Part shown: piece after piece, positions 52,221 through 61,310 of the stretch
How positions within the stretch are numbered: the stretch's first letter is position 1
Layout: each line of letters begins with the position of its first letter
Assembly: GCF_023100845.1 (NCBI RefSeq)
Contig: NZ_CP095864.1
Span: 2,852,001-2,916,000 of the forward strand
DNA: 64,000 bases
DNA from: Gordonia sp. PP30
GTDB taxonomy: Bacteria; Actinomycetota; Actinomycetes; Mycobacteriales; Mycobacteriaceae
Direction: 5' to 3'
The notes under the pieces: model-generated
Seen by the model: only the letters and a program-made list of their open reading frames with translations
What the model was told of the DNA's origin: nothing
Database searches by the model: none
Translations under genes and position numbers: made by a program

Positions 52221-54140
52221 CTACAGGGTGCCGGCACCCGCGTCGACGGCTTGCTCCAGCAGGCTCCGCCGGTACGATTCCAGCGCGACCAGATCGCCGA
52301 ACAGCGCGTTGTACGCATCCGGGTCGCCGCCGGGCGACATGCGCCGCAACTTGGATTTGAGGTCGCCGATCTGCGCGCCGACCCACACCTCCTGCGACCG
52401 CGCGAGCACGCTGTTGATGTAGCGCGGCAGGCCGTCCTCGGCCACCGGCAGGTCCTCCACGGCCAGTTCCGTCACGAGCGGCGTCAGCGCCGGATTGTCG
52501 ACGGCCTGGCTGATCGCATCGACCCACGACGCGCCCGACATGCCCGCCGCCGTACCACCGATGGTGGAGATCGCCTGTCGCACAAGCGCATACGCCGGCT
52601 CGGTGAAACACTCCACCGGAAGCGAATCGAAGACGGTACCCGCGATGCCGGGATACTGGATCGCCGCCTTGAGAGCTTCGCGCTGCGGCCAGAGCCGCGG
52701 GTCGTTGGCGAGGGGCCGTGCGGTGGGCGGCGGAGACGACGCCTCCGGCGCGGCGAACCGGCCCGGACGACGGCCCCGCCCGGGAGCCGCCTGCCCTGAT
52801 CGGCCACGACCGCGCCCGGCCTGCTGCCGAACCCGTCCCAGCACCTGGGCGACGTCCTCCCAGCCCACCCAGCCGGCGAGCTGCCGCGCGTACTCGTCGC
52901 GCAGGGCGACGTCACGGATCCGCGCGACGACCGGCACGGCATCGCGCAGCGCGGCGACACGGCCCTCGGCGGTGTCCAGGTCGTGCGTGGCCAGCAGCGC
53001 CTTGATGGCGAACTCGAACATCGGGATGCGCTGGGCTATCAGGTCGCGGACGGCGGCGTCACCCGACCGTTGCCGCAGTTCACACGGGTCCATCCCGTCC
53101 GGCGCGACCGCGACGAAGGTCTGTCCGGATACCGACTGCTCTCCCTCGAAGGCCTTCAGCGCCGCCGCCTGCCCGGCGTCGTCACCGTCGAAGGTGTAGA
53201 TCACCTCGCCGCGGAAGTAGCTGTCGTCCATCATCAACCGGCGGATCAGCGCGAGGTGGTCCTCGCCGAAGGCGGTGCCACAGGACGCGACCGCGGTCGG
53301 CACCCCGGCCATGTGCATGGCCATCACGTCGGTGTAGCCCTCGACGATCACCACCTGGTGCCCCTTGGCGATCTCCCGTTTGGCCAGGTCGAGCCCGAAC
53401 AGCACCTGGCTCTTCTTGTAGAGCATGGTCTCGGGGGTGTTCATGTACTTGCCGAGGTTGTCGTCGTCGAACAGCTTGCGCGCACCGAAGCCGATCACGT
53501 CGCCGGCCAGGTTCCGGATGGGCCACAGCAGACGACGATGGAACCGGTCGATCGGGCCCATCCGCCCCTGCTTGGACAGCCCGGCGGCCTCCAGCTCCTG
53601 GAACGAGAATCCCTGCGACAGCAGCACTTTGGTCATCGTGTCCCAGCCGGCCGGCGCGTACCCGCAGCCGAAGGTCTCCGCGGCCGCGGCGTCGAACCCG
53701 CGCTCGGTCAGGAAGTCGCGGGCCACTTTGGCATCCGGCGTCCGCAGCTGCTCGGCGTAGTAGCGCTGCGCGGCGGCGTTGGCGGCGACCAGCCGCGCGC
53801 GCGTCCCGCGGTCGCGGTGGATCGTCGTGCCACCGCCCTCGTAGTTGATGCGATAGCCGATCCGGTCGGCCAACTGCTCGACGGCCTCCACGAAGCTGAT
53901 GTGCTCCTGCTTCTGCAGGAAGGTGTAGACGTCGCCGCCCTCACCGCAGCCGAAGCAGTGGAAGTGTCCGTGGTTGGGCCGGACGTGGAACGACGGCGTC
54001 TTCTCGTCGTGGAAGGGGCACAGACCCTTCATGCTGTCGGCGCCGGCGCGGCGCAGCGCCACGTAGTCGCCGACGATGTCCTCGATCCGCGTCTGTTCAC
54101 GGATGGCCGTGATGTCGCGATCGGGGATTCTGCCTGGCAC
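52221..54140 (-). CDS. dnaG: DNA primase
   Basis: 639-residue replicative primase that makes RNA primers at the fork. The N-terminal CHC2 zinc finger has Cys41, His44, Cys62 and Cys65 (CPFHDEKTPSFHV, HFHCFGCGEGGD). The TOPRIM domain shows EGYTDVMAMH and DGDDAG for metal binding. The C-terminal helicase-interacting domain has lower complexity, including a G/R-rich linker (RQQAGRGRGRSGQAAPGRGR). GTG 54140 is the start; the usual actinobacterial opening is GRIPDxDI. Length is normal for actinobacteria. Confidence 0.97.
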   Translation of the reverse strand: MPGRIPDRDITAIREQTRIEDIVGDYVALRRAGADSMKGLCPFHDEKTPSFHVRPNHGHFHCFGCGEGGDVYTFLQKQEHISFVEAVEQLADRIGYRINYEGGGTTIHRDRGTRARLVAANAAAQRYYAEQLRTPDAKVARDFLTERGFDAAAAETFGCGYAPAGWDTMTKVLLSQGFSFQELEAAGLSKQGRMGPIDRFHRRLLWPIRNLAGDVIGFGARKLFDDDNLGKYMNTPETMLYKKSQVLFGLDLAKREIAKGHQVVIVEGYTDVMAMHMAGVPTAVASCGTAFGEDHLALIRRLMMDDSYFRGEVIYTFDGDDAGQAAALKAFEGEQSVSGQTFVAVAPDGMDPCELRQRSGDAAVRDLIAQRIPMFEFAIKALLATHDLDTAEGRVAALRDAVPVVARIRDVALRDEYARQLAGWVGWEDVAQVLGRVRQQAGRGRGRSGQAAPGRGRRPGRFAAPEASSPPPTARPLANDPRLWPQREALKAAIQYPGIAGTVFDSLPVECFTEPAYALVRQAISTIGGTAAGMSGASWVDAISQAVDNPALTPLVTELAVEDLPVAEDGLPRYINSVLARSQEVWVGAQIGDLKSKLRRMSPGGDPDAYNALFGDLVALESYRRSLLEQAVDAGAGTL

Positions 54141-54292
54141 CCGGCCAGTCTAGCCGGGCGCCGCACCCAGCCGGGATCGGTCACGACCCCGCGCGGTTTC
54201 GGCCGAAGCGAACCTCCCGGACCCACCCGGCCGTACCATCCCTAGTATCTGCTTACAGCTGTGATCACTCGATGGGAACGAGGCTCTTCACC

Positions 54293-55453
54293 ATGCGCAA
54301 CATACGAAACCGGAGCATGACGATCGCGGCGGTCCTGGCGCTCGTCCTCGGCCTGGCGGTGATCGCGCCCGGCACGGCGACCGCCAAGGTGATCGACGGC
54401 GTCGACTGGCTGTGCCATCCGAAGATGAAGAACGATCCCTGCGACCTGCCGAACGACCGCACCGACAAGGGCACCGGCAAGAAGTACCCCGCCACCAACG
54501 GCCGCCAGCAGGACAAGCCGATCGACTGCTTCTACGTCTACCCCACGGTCACCGACAACCCCTCGTTCCTCGCCCCCGGACACGCGGTGCCGGCGACGGA
54601 GTCCATCGCCCGGTTCCAGGCGGCGCCGTTCAACAGCCAGTGCCGGGTCTTCGCCCCGAATTACCGCCAGATGACGCTGTGGGGCCTCTCCCCGGCCGCG
54701 ATGGCGTCGTGGGTCGGCAACCGCGACCTGGCGAACGTCGCCTACGGCGACGTCCTGCGGGCCTGGAAGACCTATCTGCGCACCGAGAACCACGGCCGCG
54801 GCGTCGTGTTCATCGGGCACTCGCAGGGCACCATGATGCTGCGCAAGCTGATCCGCGAGGAGATCGATCCCAAGCCGGAGCTGCGCAAGAGGTTCGTCGG
54901 TGCGGTACTGATGGGCGGCAACGTCCTGACCGCTCGCGGCAAGACCACCGGCGGCGACTTCCGGCACATCCCGATCTGTACCCGGCGCGGGCAGGCCGGC
55001 TGCGTCACCGCCTACTCCACCGAGTTGCTGCCGCTGCCGTCACTGTTCGGCAGCAGTTCGCTCGATCTGCTGAGCGGACCGATGGGTCTGCCGACCGGCC
55101 CGGCGTACCAGGTGGCCTGCACCGATCCGGCGAAGCTGAGCGGCATCACCGCCCCGGTCGGCGCCACGGTCCCGTCCACGCCGTACGCGTTCGGCGTGAT
55201 CAGCCTCCTGATGACCTACACCACGCTGCCCGACGGGCTGCCGAGCTCCTCGTCCACCTGGACCACCGGGCCGGGGCGCGGCGTCAGCCGCTGCGTCGAC
55301 CCGAACGGCTTCCATCGCCTGCGGATCTCCATGGTCAAACCGCAGTCGGTCAACGAGCTGCCGCTGTTCGACACCCATCTACTCGACATGAACTTCGGGC
55401 TCGAACGACTCGTCTCCATCGTCGCGCAGCAGTCGGCGGCGTACCGCGCCTGA
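54293..55453 (+). CDS. Secreted DUF3089 lipase/esterase-like protein
   Basis: 386 residues, alpha/beta-hydrolase-like. ATG 54293 (MRNIRNRSMTIAAVLALVLG) gives a good signal peptide with cleavage after TATA; an in-frame ATG at 54272 lacks a ribosome site, whereas CGAGG precedes 54293. The nucleophile elbow GHSQG (Ser177) follows a strand VVFI, and the DUF3089 features DCFYVYPTVTDNP, VFAPNYRQMTLWG and PICTRRGQAGC are all present. Cysteines are several, as in exported proteins. Likely hydrolyses lipid or ester substrates in the envelope. Confidence 0.9.
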   Translation: MRNIRNRSMTIAAVLALVLGLAVIAPGTATAKVIDGVDWLCHPKMKNDPCDLPNDRTDKGTGKKYPATNGRQQDKPIDCFYVYPTVTDNPSFLAPGHAVPATESIARFQAAPFNSQCRVFAPNYRQMTLWGLSPAAMASWVGNRDLANVAYGDVLRAWKTYLRTENHGRGVVFIGHSQGTMMLRKLIREEIDPKPELRKRFVGAVLMGGNVLTARGKTTGGDFRHIPICTRRGQAGCVTAYSTELLPLPSLFGSSSLDLLSGPMGLPTGPAYQVACTDPAKLSGITAPVGATVPSTPYAFGVISLLMTYTTLPDGLPSSSSTWTTGPGRGVSRCVDPNGFHRLRISMVKPQSVNELPLFDTHLLDMNFGLERLVSIVAQQSAAYRA

Positions 55454-55554
55454 CCTGGGCATCCGCGCGTTCTCCGCGACTGTCGTACCCCCGGCGTAGC
55501 GTCGGCACCGTATCGAACAGACGATCGATACCCGGTCCCGACAAGGAGAACATC

Positions 55555-56031
55555 ATGTGCGAATTCGACCCTCGCTGCGACGGTTCGGACGACCTCGTGG
55601 GCAACGCGCTGGCCCAGATCGCGGCGGGCCGCTGGGCGGTCACCGGCGTCTACGGCGACGAACTCGGCCCCGCCTTCGCCTACACCACGGGCCTCACCGA
55701 GTTCTCCCGGCCGGAGCTGTTGATCTACGGCCTCGAGCCGGAGACCGCGTGCGGCCTTCTCAACCGCGCCGCGGAACTGCTGATCGACGACGCCGCCCTG
55801 CTCGACCGCCCCCGCATCGACCGCGTGCTGCGTCCGCCCTACCGGCTGGCGGCACTGCCCGCCGTCGACACCGCGGAACTGACGGTCACGCGCCTGCTCT
55901 ACGGGCCGGACGTGCCCGTCGTGCAGCTGATCTGGCCCGACGTCGGCGGTCGTTTCCCCTGGCAGCCGGGCTACGAGTACGCGCGCGAGGTGCAGCCCCT
56001 GTCCGGGGTGCCGCAGATCGGTGCCGCCTGA
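55555..56031 (+). CDS. DUF4262 family protein
   Basis: 158 residues: GVYGDELGPAFAYTTGLTEF, then SRPELLIYGLEPETACGLLN and YGPDVPVVQLIWPDVGGRFPWQ, the DUF4262 pattern. Soluble, unknown function. ATG 55555 has an AAGGAG ribosome site. It lies 101 bases after the DUF3089 gene and 82 before the ABC transporter, without strong evidence of cotranscription with either. Confidence 0.85.
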   Translation: MCEFDPRCDGSDDLVGNALAQIAAGRWAVTGVYGDELGPAFAYTTGLTEFSRPELLIYGLEPETACGLLNRAAELLIDDAALLDRPRIDRVLRPPYRLAALPAVDTAELTVTRLLYGPDVPVVQLIWPDVGGRFPWQPGYEYAREVQPLSGVPQIGAA

Positions 56032-56113
56032 CGCGCCGCGTGAGGCAAGCCGGGGACAGCCCACGCAAGCCGGTGCAAGGGCGGCGACAGCGGTGGCGCG
56101 CAGAGTTGCCGTC

Positions 56114-57127
56114 ATGACCAACACCACTCTGCCCGACCCCATCGGCCGGGCCACCGCCACCACCGACCTGGCGATCGACGCTCGCGGCCTGGTGAAGCAC
56201 TTCGGTGCCACCCGCGCGGTCAACGGCGTCGACCTCGCCGTACCCGCCGGCTCCGTCTACGGCGTCCTCGGACCCAACGGCGCGGGCAAGACCACCACCA
56301 TCAGCATGCTCGCGACGCTGCTGCACCCGGACGCCGGCAGCGCCGAGATCTTCGGGTACGACGTGGTGCGCGACGCCGTCGCCGTGCGCTCGCTGATCGG
56401 TGTCACCGGCCAGTACGCGTCGGTCGACGAGGACCTCACCGCAGGCCAGAACCTGCGGCTGTTCGCCCGGCTGCTCGGCTTCTCGCGTGCCGCCGCCCGG
56501 TCGCGCGCCGAGGAACTGCTGCACGACTTCGCGCTCGAGGAGGCCGCGGACCGTCCCCTCAAAGACTTCTCCGGCGGCATGCGGCGACGCCTCGACCTGG
56601 CCGCGAGCCTGGTCGACACCCCGCCGCTGATCTTCCTCGACGAGCCGACCACCGGCCTGGATCCGCGGACCCGCGCCCAGATGTGGACCACCATCCGCAA
56701 ACTGGTCGCTGGCGGCTCCACCGTGCTGCTCACCACCCAGTACCTCGACGAAGCCGATCAGCTCGCCGACCGGATCGCCGTGATCGACCGCGGTCTGGTC
56801 GTGGCCGAGGGCACCGCCGACCATCTCAAGCAGTCCGTCGGTTCCAGCACGCTGCAGCTCACCCCGGTCGATCGCGCCGACATCCCCCGCGTCGCCGAAC
56901 TCGCCGGGACCGTGCTCGGCGAGACCGCGGCCGTCTCCCCCGAGGCGGGCCGGGTGACCGTGCCGATGCACCAGCCGGACCTGGTCCCGGACGTCCTCAT
57001 CGCACTGCGCGAATCGGGTATCGCACTCGACGAGATCAACGTCCAGCGGCCGACTCTCGACGAGGTCTTCCTCACTCTCACCGGCGACGGCGCGGCCGCC
57101 GCCGACTCCGACCAGAAGGAGGTCTGA
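56114..57127 (+). CDS. DrrA-type ABC exporter ATPase
   Basis: 337-residue ATP-binding subunit of a daunorubicin-resistance-type ABC exporter. Walker A GPNGAGKTT (about 53-61), signature FSGGMRRRL, Walker B LIFLDEPTTGLDP, and the switch segment TTQYLDEAD with Gln in place of His, as is standard for DrrA. The C-terminal extension (about 230-337) contains the DrrA-specific VNVQRPTLDEVFLTLTG-like region. ATG 56114 has no strong ribosome site; upstream in-frame starts are less likely. The permease starts one base after its stop. Confidence 0.93.
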   Translation: MTNTTLPDPIGRATATTDLAIDARGLVKHFGATRAVNGVDLAVPAGSVYGVLGPNGAGKTTTISMLATLLHPDAGSAEIFGYDVVRDAVAVRSLIGVTGQYASVDEDLTAGQNLRLFARLLGFSRAAARSRAEELLHDFALEEAADRPLKDFSGGMRRRLDLAASLVDTPPLIFLDEPTTGLDPRTRAQMWTTIRKLVAGGSTVLLTTQYLDEADQLADRIAVIDRGLVVAEGTADHLKQSVGSSTLQLTPVDRADIPRVAELAGTVLGETAAVSPEAGRVTVPMHQPDLVPDVLIALRESGIALDEINVQRPTLDEVFLTLTGDGAAAADSDQKEV

Positions 57128-57128
57128 C

Positions 57129-57998
57129 ATGACCACCACCCTGACCACCTCCGACTCGCCCACCGCGCCCGGCGCCCCCGATGCGGCGACCACCGGCGTC
57201 TCCATCGCCGCCGTGCGTTCCACGGCCACCCGCTCCATCGGTCTCGCCGACACGATCCGGCAGTCGTTCTCGATGGGCTATCGCGGTCTGCTGAAGCTGC
57301 GGCACAACCCGGAGCAGCTGTTCGACGTCACCTTCATGCCGATCCTCTTCACCGTGATGTTCACCTACATCTTCGGCGGCGCGATCAGCGGTGACGTCAA
57401 GAACTACCTGCCCGTGATCATCCCCGGAATCCTGGTGCAGACCGTCGTGATGTCGTCGGTCGTGACCGGCACCCAGCTCCGCGAGGACATGGAGAAGGGC
57501 GTCTTCGACCGCTTCCGGTCACTGCCGATCGCGCGGATCAGTCCGCTGGCCGGCGCACTCCTGGCCGACGTCATCCGCTATCTGATCGCGTCGGTCATCA
57601 CCTTCGTGGTCGGTATCGCGATGGGCTGGCGACCGGATGCCGCCGGGGCCGTCGGCTCGGTGCTGCTGATCCTCGTGTGCGCGTTCGCCGTGTCGTGGAT
57701 CTTCGCCCTGATGGGCTGCCTGGTGAAGAAGTCGTCCGCGGTGCAGGGCATCTCGATGATGGTCATCTTCCCGCTGACCTTCGCCTCCAACGCGTTCGTC
57801 CCGGTCGACACCATGCCCGGCTGGCTGCAGGCCTTCGTCAAGGTCAACCCGGTCAGCCAGCTGGTCTCCGCGGTCCGCGAACTCTGCAACAGCGGCCACG
57901 TCGGCATGCACGTGGTCTGGAGCCTGCTCGGCGCCGCCGTCCTGGTGGCCGTGTTCGCTCCCCTCACGGTCCGCGCCTACATCCGCGAGGCGCGCTGA
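57129..57998 (+). CDS. DrrB-type ABC-2 exporter permease
   Basis: 289-residue ABC-2-type permease with six membrane segments. Segments include FDVTFMPILFTVMFTYIFGG (first helix), YLPVIIPGILVQTVVMSSVV, the EDMEKGVFDRFRSLPIARIS coupling helix, and PLTFASNAFVPVDTMPGWLQ, where the DrrB pattern is clear. ATG 57129 follows the ATPase stop by one base, so the pair forms one exporter of lipids or drugs. It converges on the SARP regulator gene (11 bases apart). Confidence 0.93.
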   Translation: MTTTLTTSDSPTAPGAPDAATTGVSIAAVRSTATRSIGLADTIRQSFSMGYRGLLKLRHNPEQLFDVTFMPILFTVMFTYIFGGAISGDVKNYLPVIIPGILVQTVVMSSVVTGTQLREDMEKGVFDRFRSLPIARISPLAGALLADVIRYLIASVITFVVGIAMGWRPDAAGAVGSVLLILVCAFAVSWIFALMGCLVKKSSAVQGISMMVIFPLTFASNAFVPVDTMPGWLQAFVKVNPVSQLVSAVRELCNSGHVGMHVVWSLLGAAVLVAVFAPLTVRAYIREAR

Positions 57999-58008
57999 CC
58001 CCGGGCCT

Positions 58009-61000
58009 TCACCGGCCGAAGCGCCGGTCGAGGATCTCGGCGGCCTCCTCCATCGCGCGGCGGCGGGACATCTGTTCCGTCCGCCGCGCGACGGCGTCCC
58101 AGGTCCGCGCGTCCACCGGGGCGAACTCCCGCCGGCGCACCAGCGTGTCGTACACCGCCGGATAGTCCTGCCGTACTCGCAGGCGGGCACCGATCTCCAT
58201 CAGCACCGCGCCGTCGCTCTCCGCGCCGGGCTCGCGCACCAGCAGCAGGCCGACCGCCAGACACGTCGACCCGAGTTGCGGGATGTCGCGCCACAGCGGA
58301 TTGGCCAGCGCCTCTCGCAATCCCCGTGCGACCGTCGGCAGCCACTCCTGGGCCCAGTCCGCGCGGCCGACCTGCACCAGCCCGCACACCGCGCTCGCCA
58401 GCAGGACGTTCGCGCCGGGGTCGGCGCGGTCGGGCCGATAGTCGCGCAGCAGGACTTCCGCCGCGCCGCGGTACAGCTCGGCGCCGTCCTCGCCGCGCGC
58501 GTGACGCAGGGCGGCCCAGCAGATGGCCTGGGCCGCGATCGCCTCGGTATCGCCTTGTGGCAGCGGCATATCCGGATCGAACTCGCAGACCGACAGCAGC
58601 AGTGCCTCCGCGCGGTCGAGCTCGCCGGTGGCGATCAGGGCGACCGTCAGGAAGTACTGTGCCTGGAGCGAATCGTCGGACGCACCCATCTGCTCGAGTT
58701 CGTCGATCGCGGTCTGGAAATGCGGAGCGGCGGCCGCCCAATCGCCCTGCTGGCTGTGCAGGCTGCCCATGCTGAGCTGATTCATCGCGTGTACCCACGG
58801 GTCCCGCGCGCCGGACCCGGCGAGCCGCACGCAGTCGCGCATCGCCCCCACCAGGTTGCCCGCGTTCTCCCGGATGTTCGTGCGCAGGCCGAGCGCCAGT
58901 TCCCGCACGTCCCGGCCACCGTGATCGGGCGCGCGCTCGAGCAGCCGGATCCGGTCGACACCGGTGCGGGCGACCGCGAAACCGCTGATGAAGTCGGCGG
59001 GCCGCTCCAGCACCAGATCCGGCCGGTACATGTGCCGCAACCGCGACCGTGCGATCGCCAGTCCCCGCGGCGACTGCTGCGCGAGAAGCGGTGCGGCCGC
59101 CGCGATCACCGTCAGCTGCCAGCGCTCGCGGGCGGCCTCGTCCAGATCGGCCGGCGGACCGCCCAGCGACCGCAGAATCCGGTCACCCCAGGAACCGATC
59201 TCGGCGTGCAGACCCCGCACCGACCACAGCGCGGACAGGACCGGAAACACATGGACCACGGTGTCGGTGTCCACGACCGGCCCCGCGAGCGCGCCGCGCA
59301 GCACCCAAACCAGGTTCTCCACGTCGGAGGCGACCGAATCGACCAGCGCGCGGTCGACGGACCGATCGAAATGTTCCCGGAGCCGCTCGCAGAGCAGCCG
59401 GGCCCAGGCGGCCATCGCGACATCGATCTCCGCCGACCGGTCCGGATCGGCCGCCACCTGCTCCTCACCGAACTCGCGGACCATCTCCATCATCCGGTAG
59501 CGCACGTGCGCACCGTCGTCGATCACTTGAAGGAGGGACTGGTTCACCAGCGCGGTCAGCGCATCGTCGAGCGCCATCGGCGGCAAACCGCTGACCTGCG
59601 CCGCCGCCCGGCGGTCGAAGCCACCGGGGAACCGGCACATCCGGGTCAGGAGCCGCCGGGCGTCGGGGGTGAGGAGTTCCCAGCTCCACTCGATCACCGC
59701 GTGCAGGGTGCGGTGACGGTCGGGCACGGTGCGATCGGTCGAGCGCAGCAGGGTGAATCGCTCGGCGAGCCGCTCGGTGATCTCCTCGACACTCATGGTG
59801 CGAATGCGCGCCGCGGCCAGCTCGATCGCGAGCGGCAGTCCGTCCAGGTATTCGCAGAGCCGCGCCACGGCGGCCCGGTCCAGCTGCGCGGCCGGTCGTG
59901 CCGCGCGGGCCCGCATCAGGAACAGTTCCACCGCCGGCGCACGACCATCGGTGGCCAGCACCGGCAGCTGGTAGGTCTGCTCCGCCGGGATCATCAGCGG
60001 AGCACGGCTGGTGGCCAGCACGGTCAGTTCCGGCGCGACGGCGACCAGCTCGTCGACGATGCGCGCGGCGCCGTCGACCACCTGCTCGCAGTTGTCCAGC
60101 ACGATGAGTGCCCGGCGCCCGGCCACCGCCTCGGCGAGCAGGGCGGTGACCTCGCTGATCGTGGTGCGGATGCGTCCCGAGCCGGACACGTCGGCCTCGC
60201 CCACGCCGAGCGCACCGGCCAGCGCGGCGGCCACGTCGTCGTCGTTCCGGACCGAGGCGAGCGGCACGAACCAGACGGTGTCTCCGCGCCCGGCGAGGCG
60301 CAGTCCGACGGCGTTGGCGAACCGGGTCTTGCCGATGCCGCCGGGTCCCTGCACCGTCACCACCCGATGCGCGGCGAGCAGCGCCTCGACGGCGGTGAGG
60401 TCGTCGTCACGGCCGACCAGCGGGGTGCTCTCGGCCCGCAGGCCACTCGCCCGGGCGCGGGGTACCGCCCGCACCGGCGACTCCGGCGCGGCGACCTGCG
60501 CCTTCGATGCGGGTGGACCGGTCAACAGTTCGGTGTTGAGGGCGGTGATCTCGGGGCCGGGATCGATGCCGAGTTCGGTGGCCAGCGCGCGACGCAGACC
60601 CGCGAAGACGGCGAGCGCCTCGGCACGACGTCCCTGACCGGACAGTGCGCGCATCAGCAGCAGATGCGCCTCCTCGTCCAGCGGATCCGCGGCACAACGG
60701 GTTTCGGCGAGCCCCCGGACCACGTCGAATTCGCCGGCGGTCAGCGCGAGATGGGCGCGCCGGTCGTCGACGCGGCGCCGTACGCCTTCGGCGGCCACCT
60801 GGAGTTCGCGGGCGAGCTCCCCACCGTCCAGGTCGTCGCCGGGAGCACCGCGCCAGAGTTCCTGCGCCCGCGCCAGCGCTTCCGGGGTTCCGGCGGCCAG
60901 CAGGTCGTCGGCGAGCGCCAGATCGGTCACGGCGCCGTCGAGCCGGTAACCGGCCGGATCGCCGACGACCTCGGCGGGCGGCAGCAACCGCCGCAGCCGG

Positions 61001-61197
61001 GAGATCTGGGTGTGCAGGGCCGCGTGCGGCGACTTGGGCGGCGCGTCGTCCCAGACGTCGTCGATCAGCCGCTGCGCCGACCGCACCCGGCCGCCGGCCA
61101 GCACGAGGGAGACCAGGAGGCGGCGCGCGCGGATTCCGGGCACGGGCGTGCCGTCCACCGTCACCGGCCCGAGCAGACCGATCGTCGCCGCTGTCAC
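58009..61197 (-). CDS. Large SARP/AfsR-type regulator with NB-ARC and TPR domains
   Basis: 1062-residue transcriptional activator. The N-terminal OmpR-like winged helix (about 1-95, LLGPVTVDGTPVPGIRARRL, SRLRRLLPPAEVVGDPAGY) is followed by the BTAD (about 100-230, LATELGIDPGPEITALN at its end). Then come an NB-ARC ATPase with P-loop GPGGIGKTRFA and LIVLDNCEQV, and a C-terminal helical repeat (TPR-like) region. Start ATG 61197. It is divergent from the SNF2 gene over a 113-base gap and convergent with the ABC exporter. Such regulators often control secondary metabolism or stress, but no biosynthetic cluster is visible. Confidence 0.92.
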   Translation of the reverse strand: MTAATIGLLGPVTVDGTPVPGIRARRLLVSLVLAGGRVRSAQRLIDDVWDDAPPKSPHAALHTQISRLRRLLPPAEVVGDPAGYRLDGAVTDLALADDLLAAGTPEALARAQELWRGAPGDDLDGGELARELQVAAEGVRRRVDDRRAHLALTAGEFDVVRGLAETRCAADPLDEEAHLLLMRALSGQGRRAEALAVFAGLRRALATELGIDPGPEITALNTELLTGPPASKAQVAAPESPVRAVPRARASGLRAESTPLVGRDDDLTAVEALLAAHRVVTVQGPGGIGKTRFANAVGLRLAGRGDTVWFVPLASVRNDDDVAAALAGALGVGEADVSGSGRIRTTISEVTALLAEAVAGRRALIVLDNCEQVVDGAARIVDELVAVAPELTVLATSRAPLMIPAEQTYQLPVLATDGRAPAVELFLMRARAARPAAQLDRAAVARLCEYLDGLPLAIELAAARIRTMSVEEITERLAERFTLLRSTDRTVPDRHRTLHAVIEWSWELLTPDARRLLTRMCRFPGGFDRRAAAQVSGLPPMALDDALTALVNQSLLQVIDDGAHVRYRMMEMVREFGEEQVAADPDRSAEIDVAMAAWARLLCERLREHFDRSVDRALVDSVASDVENLVWVLRGALAGPVVDTDTVVHVFPVLSALWSVRGLHAEIGSWGDRILRSLGGPPADLDEAARERWQLTVIAAAAPLLAQQSPRGLAIARSRLRHMYRPDLVLERPADFISGFAVARTGVDRIRLLERAPDHGGRDVRELALGLRTNIRENAGNLVGAMRDCVRLAGSGARDPWVHAMNQLSMGSLHSQQGDWAAAAPHFQTAIDELEQMGASDDSLQAQYFLTVALIATGELDRAEALLLSVCEFDPDMPLPQGDTEAIAAQAICWAALRHARGEDGAELYRGAAEVLLRDYRPDRADPGANVLLASAVCGLVQVGRADWAQEWLPTVARGLREALANPLWRDIPQLGSTCLAVGLLLVREPGAESDGAVLMEIGARLRVRQDYPAVYDTLVRRREFAPVDARTWDAVARRTEQMSRRRAMEEAAEILDRRFGR

Positions 61198-61223
61198 CCG
61201 GTCAGCCTACTGGGCGCCGGGAG

Positions 61224-61268
61224 TTGTCCACAGGCCCGCCGCCGTCACGCGAACCGGGCTGTGGACAG
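61224..61268. promoter_or_regulatory. Two opposed DnaA-box-like sites in the SARP/SNF2 promoter region
   Basis: TTGTCCACA (61224-61232) is a full match to the actinobacterial DnaA box, and TGTGGACAG (61260-61268) is its reverse complement with one change. They form an inverted pair, GTCCACAGGCCCG / CGGGCTGTGGAC. They lie between two divergent start codons and could also be a binding site for another factor. Confidence 0.45.
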
Positions 61269-61310
61269 CGTCTGCCGGGCGTCGGCGGGGCTCGCTACCC
61301 TGGCCTCGAT

